From NCBI GenBank assembly GCA_902489225.1, contig CABTZA010000040.1:1-12295 (forward strand): a DNA stretch of 12,295 nt, read 5' to 3'. The translations under genes and the position numbers were made by a program. Numbering within the stretch: the first letter of the stretch is position 1; every line of letters begins with the position of its first letter. This document shows, in pieces, positions 12,164 to 12,295 of the stretch. The notes below the pieces were generated by a model, which did not search any database, was not told the origin of the DNA, and was given only the letters and a program-made list of their open reading frames with translations. Origin of the DNA: an uncultured Collinsella sp. (lineage in GTDB: Bacteria; Actinomycetota; Coriobacteriia; Coriobacteriales; Coriobacteriaceae).

Positions 12164-12295
12164 ATGGCACGCACAGCCGAATGCGCCGCGCCCGAGGGAA
12201 GCCAAGATCGGGACGAATGGATGACGGTGATCGAGATGCAGGAGTACATGAGGGCGAGCCGAAACAAGGCATACGACCTCATCTGGTCGGGCGAG
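12164..12295 (+). CDS. Excisionase-like helix-turn-helix protein, N-terminal part
   Basis: ATG 12164 follows GGAGGA (12155-12160) by 3 nt. The 44 visible codons read MARTAECAAPEGSQDRDEW, then MTVIEMQEYMRASRNKAYDL and IWSGE, and run off the window. The pattern M-T-V-x-E-x-Q-E-Y-M-R-x-S-R-N-K-A-Y-D-L-I is the first half of the small excisionase or helix-turn-helix domain that usually lies directly before a tyrosine integrase in such elements. It therefore probably begins a second, adjacent integrative element. The first 19 residues are a non-conserved lead, so translation could also begin at the methionine of MTVIEM (12221). Confidence 0.7.
   Translation, partial: MARTAECAAPEGSQDRDEWMTVIEMQEYMRASRNKAYDLIWSGE

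Noticed and set aside
1..12295. tRNA or rRNA genes as integration targets
   Set aside because: No tRNA-like cloverleaf or rRNA segment was recognised on either strand.

Overview
The window is high-GC actinobacterial DNA with an AT-richer insert at about 3.8-6.0 kb. Family choice and style (lantibiotic-immunity permease with a NisR/NisK-like pair, small excisionase-integrase-RHH-RepA-like mobile modules, YjdF, Abi_2) fit a gut or oral Coriobacteriia such as the Collinsella, Olsenella or Eggerthella groups. That placement is my inference from the proteins, not a database result.

Left part (1-3.7 kb): the end of an ABC permease of the lantibiotic-immunity (MutG/EpiG) type; a tiny signal-peptide-like frame that looks broken at a run of six G; then an OmpR-type response regulator and its histidine kinase. 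Convergent to these lie a decayed kinase fragment and an intact GyrI-like gene.

Middle part (3.75-9.07 kb): a small integrative element in decay. Leftwards it carries an XRE regulator and an AT-rich 673-residue protein of unknown function with a C-terminal HEPN-type RNxxxH motif (candidate RNase/defence cargo). Rightwards it carries a frameshifted excisionase, an apparently intact tyrosine integrase, a broken RHH/MobC-like gene and a RepA-like ATPase lacking an internal segment and its C-terminus.

Right part (9.07-12.3 kb): an Abi_2/AbiF-family HEPN protein followed at once by two tandem copies of a small structured RNA. Each copy has a recognisable promoter, two stem-loops and a U-tract, so this looks like a protein toxin with a duplicated RNA antitoxin. 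Next come a riboswitch-controlled yjdF gene and the start of another excisionase-like gene, probably the next element.

Three direct repeats of a short core, CCCACTCRATG, sit at 3.84, 9.08 and 11.53 kb. On the minus strand each reads as the codons I-E-W-E/V-stop, the usual C-terminus of GMP synthase (guaA), a known integration target. Two of the three are embedded in 96-bp modules of identical length that share a stem-loop with a changed but still paired stem, and a GAAC-N4-GTTC (SOS-box type) palindrome. I read the region as tandem or nested integrative elements stacked at one kind of site, with two HEPN proteins as cargo.
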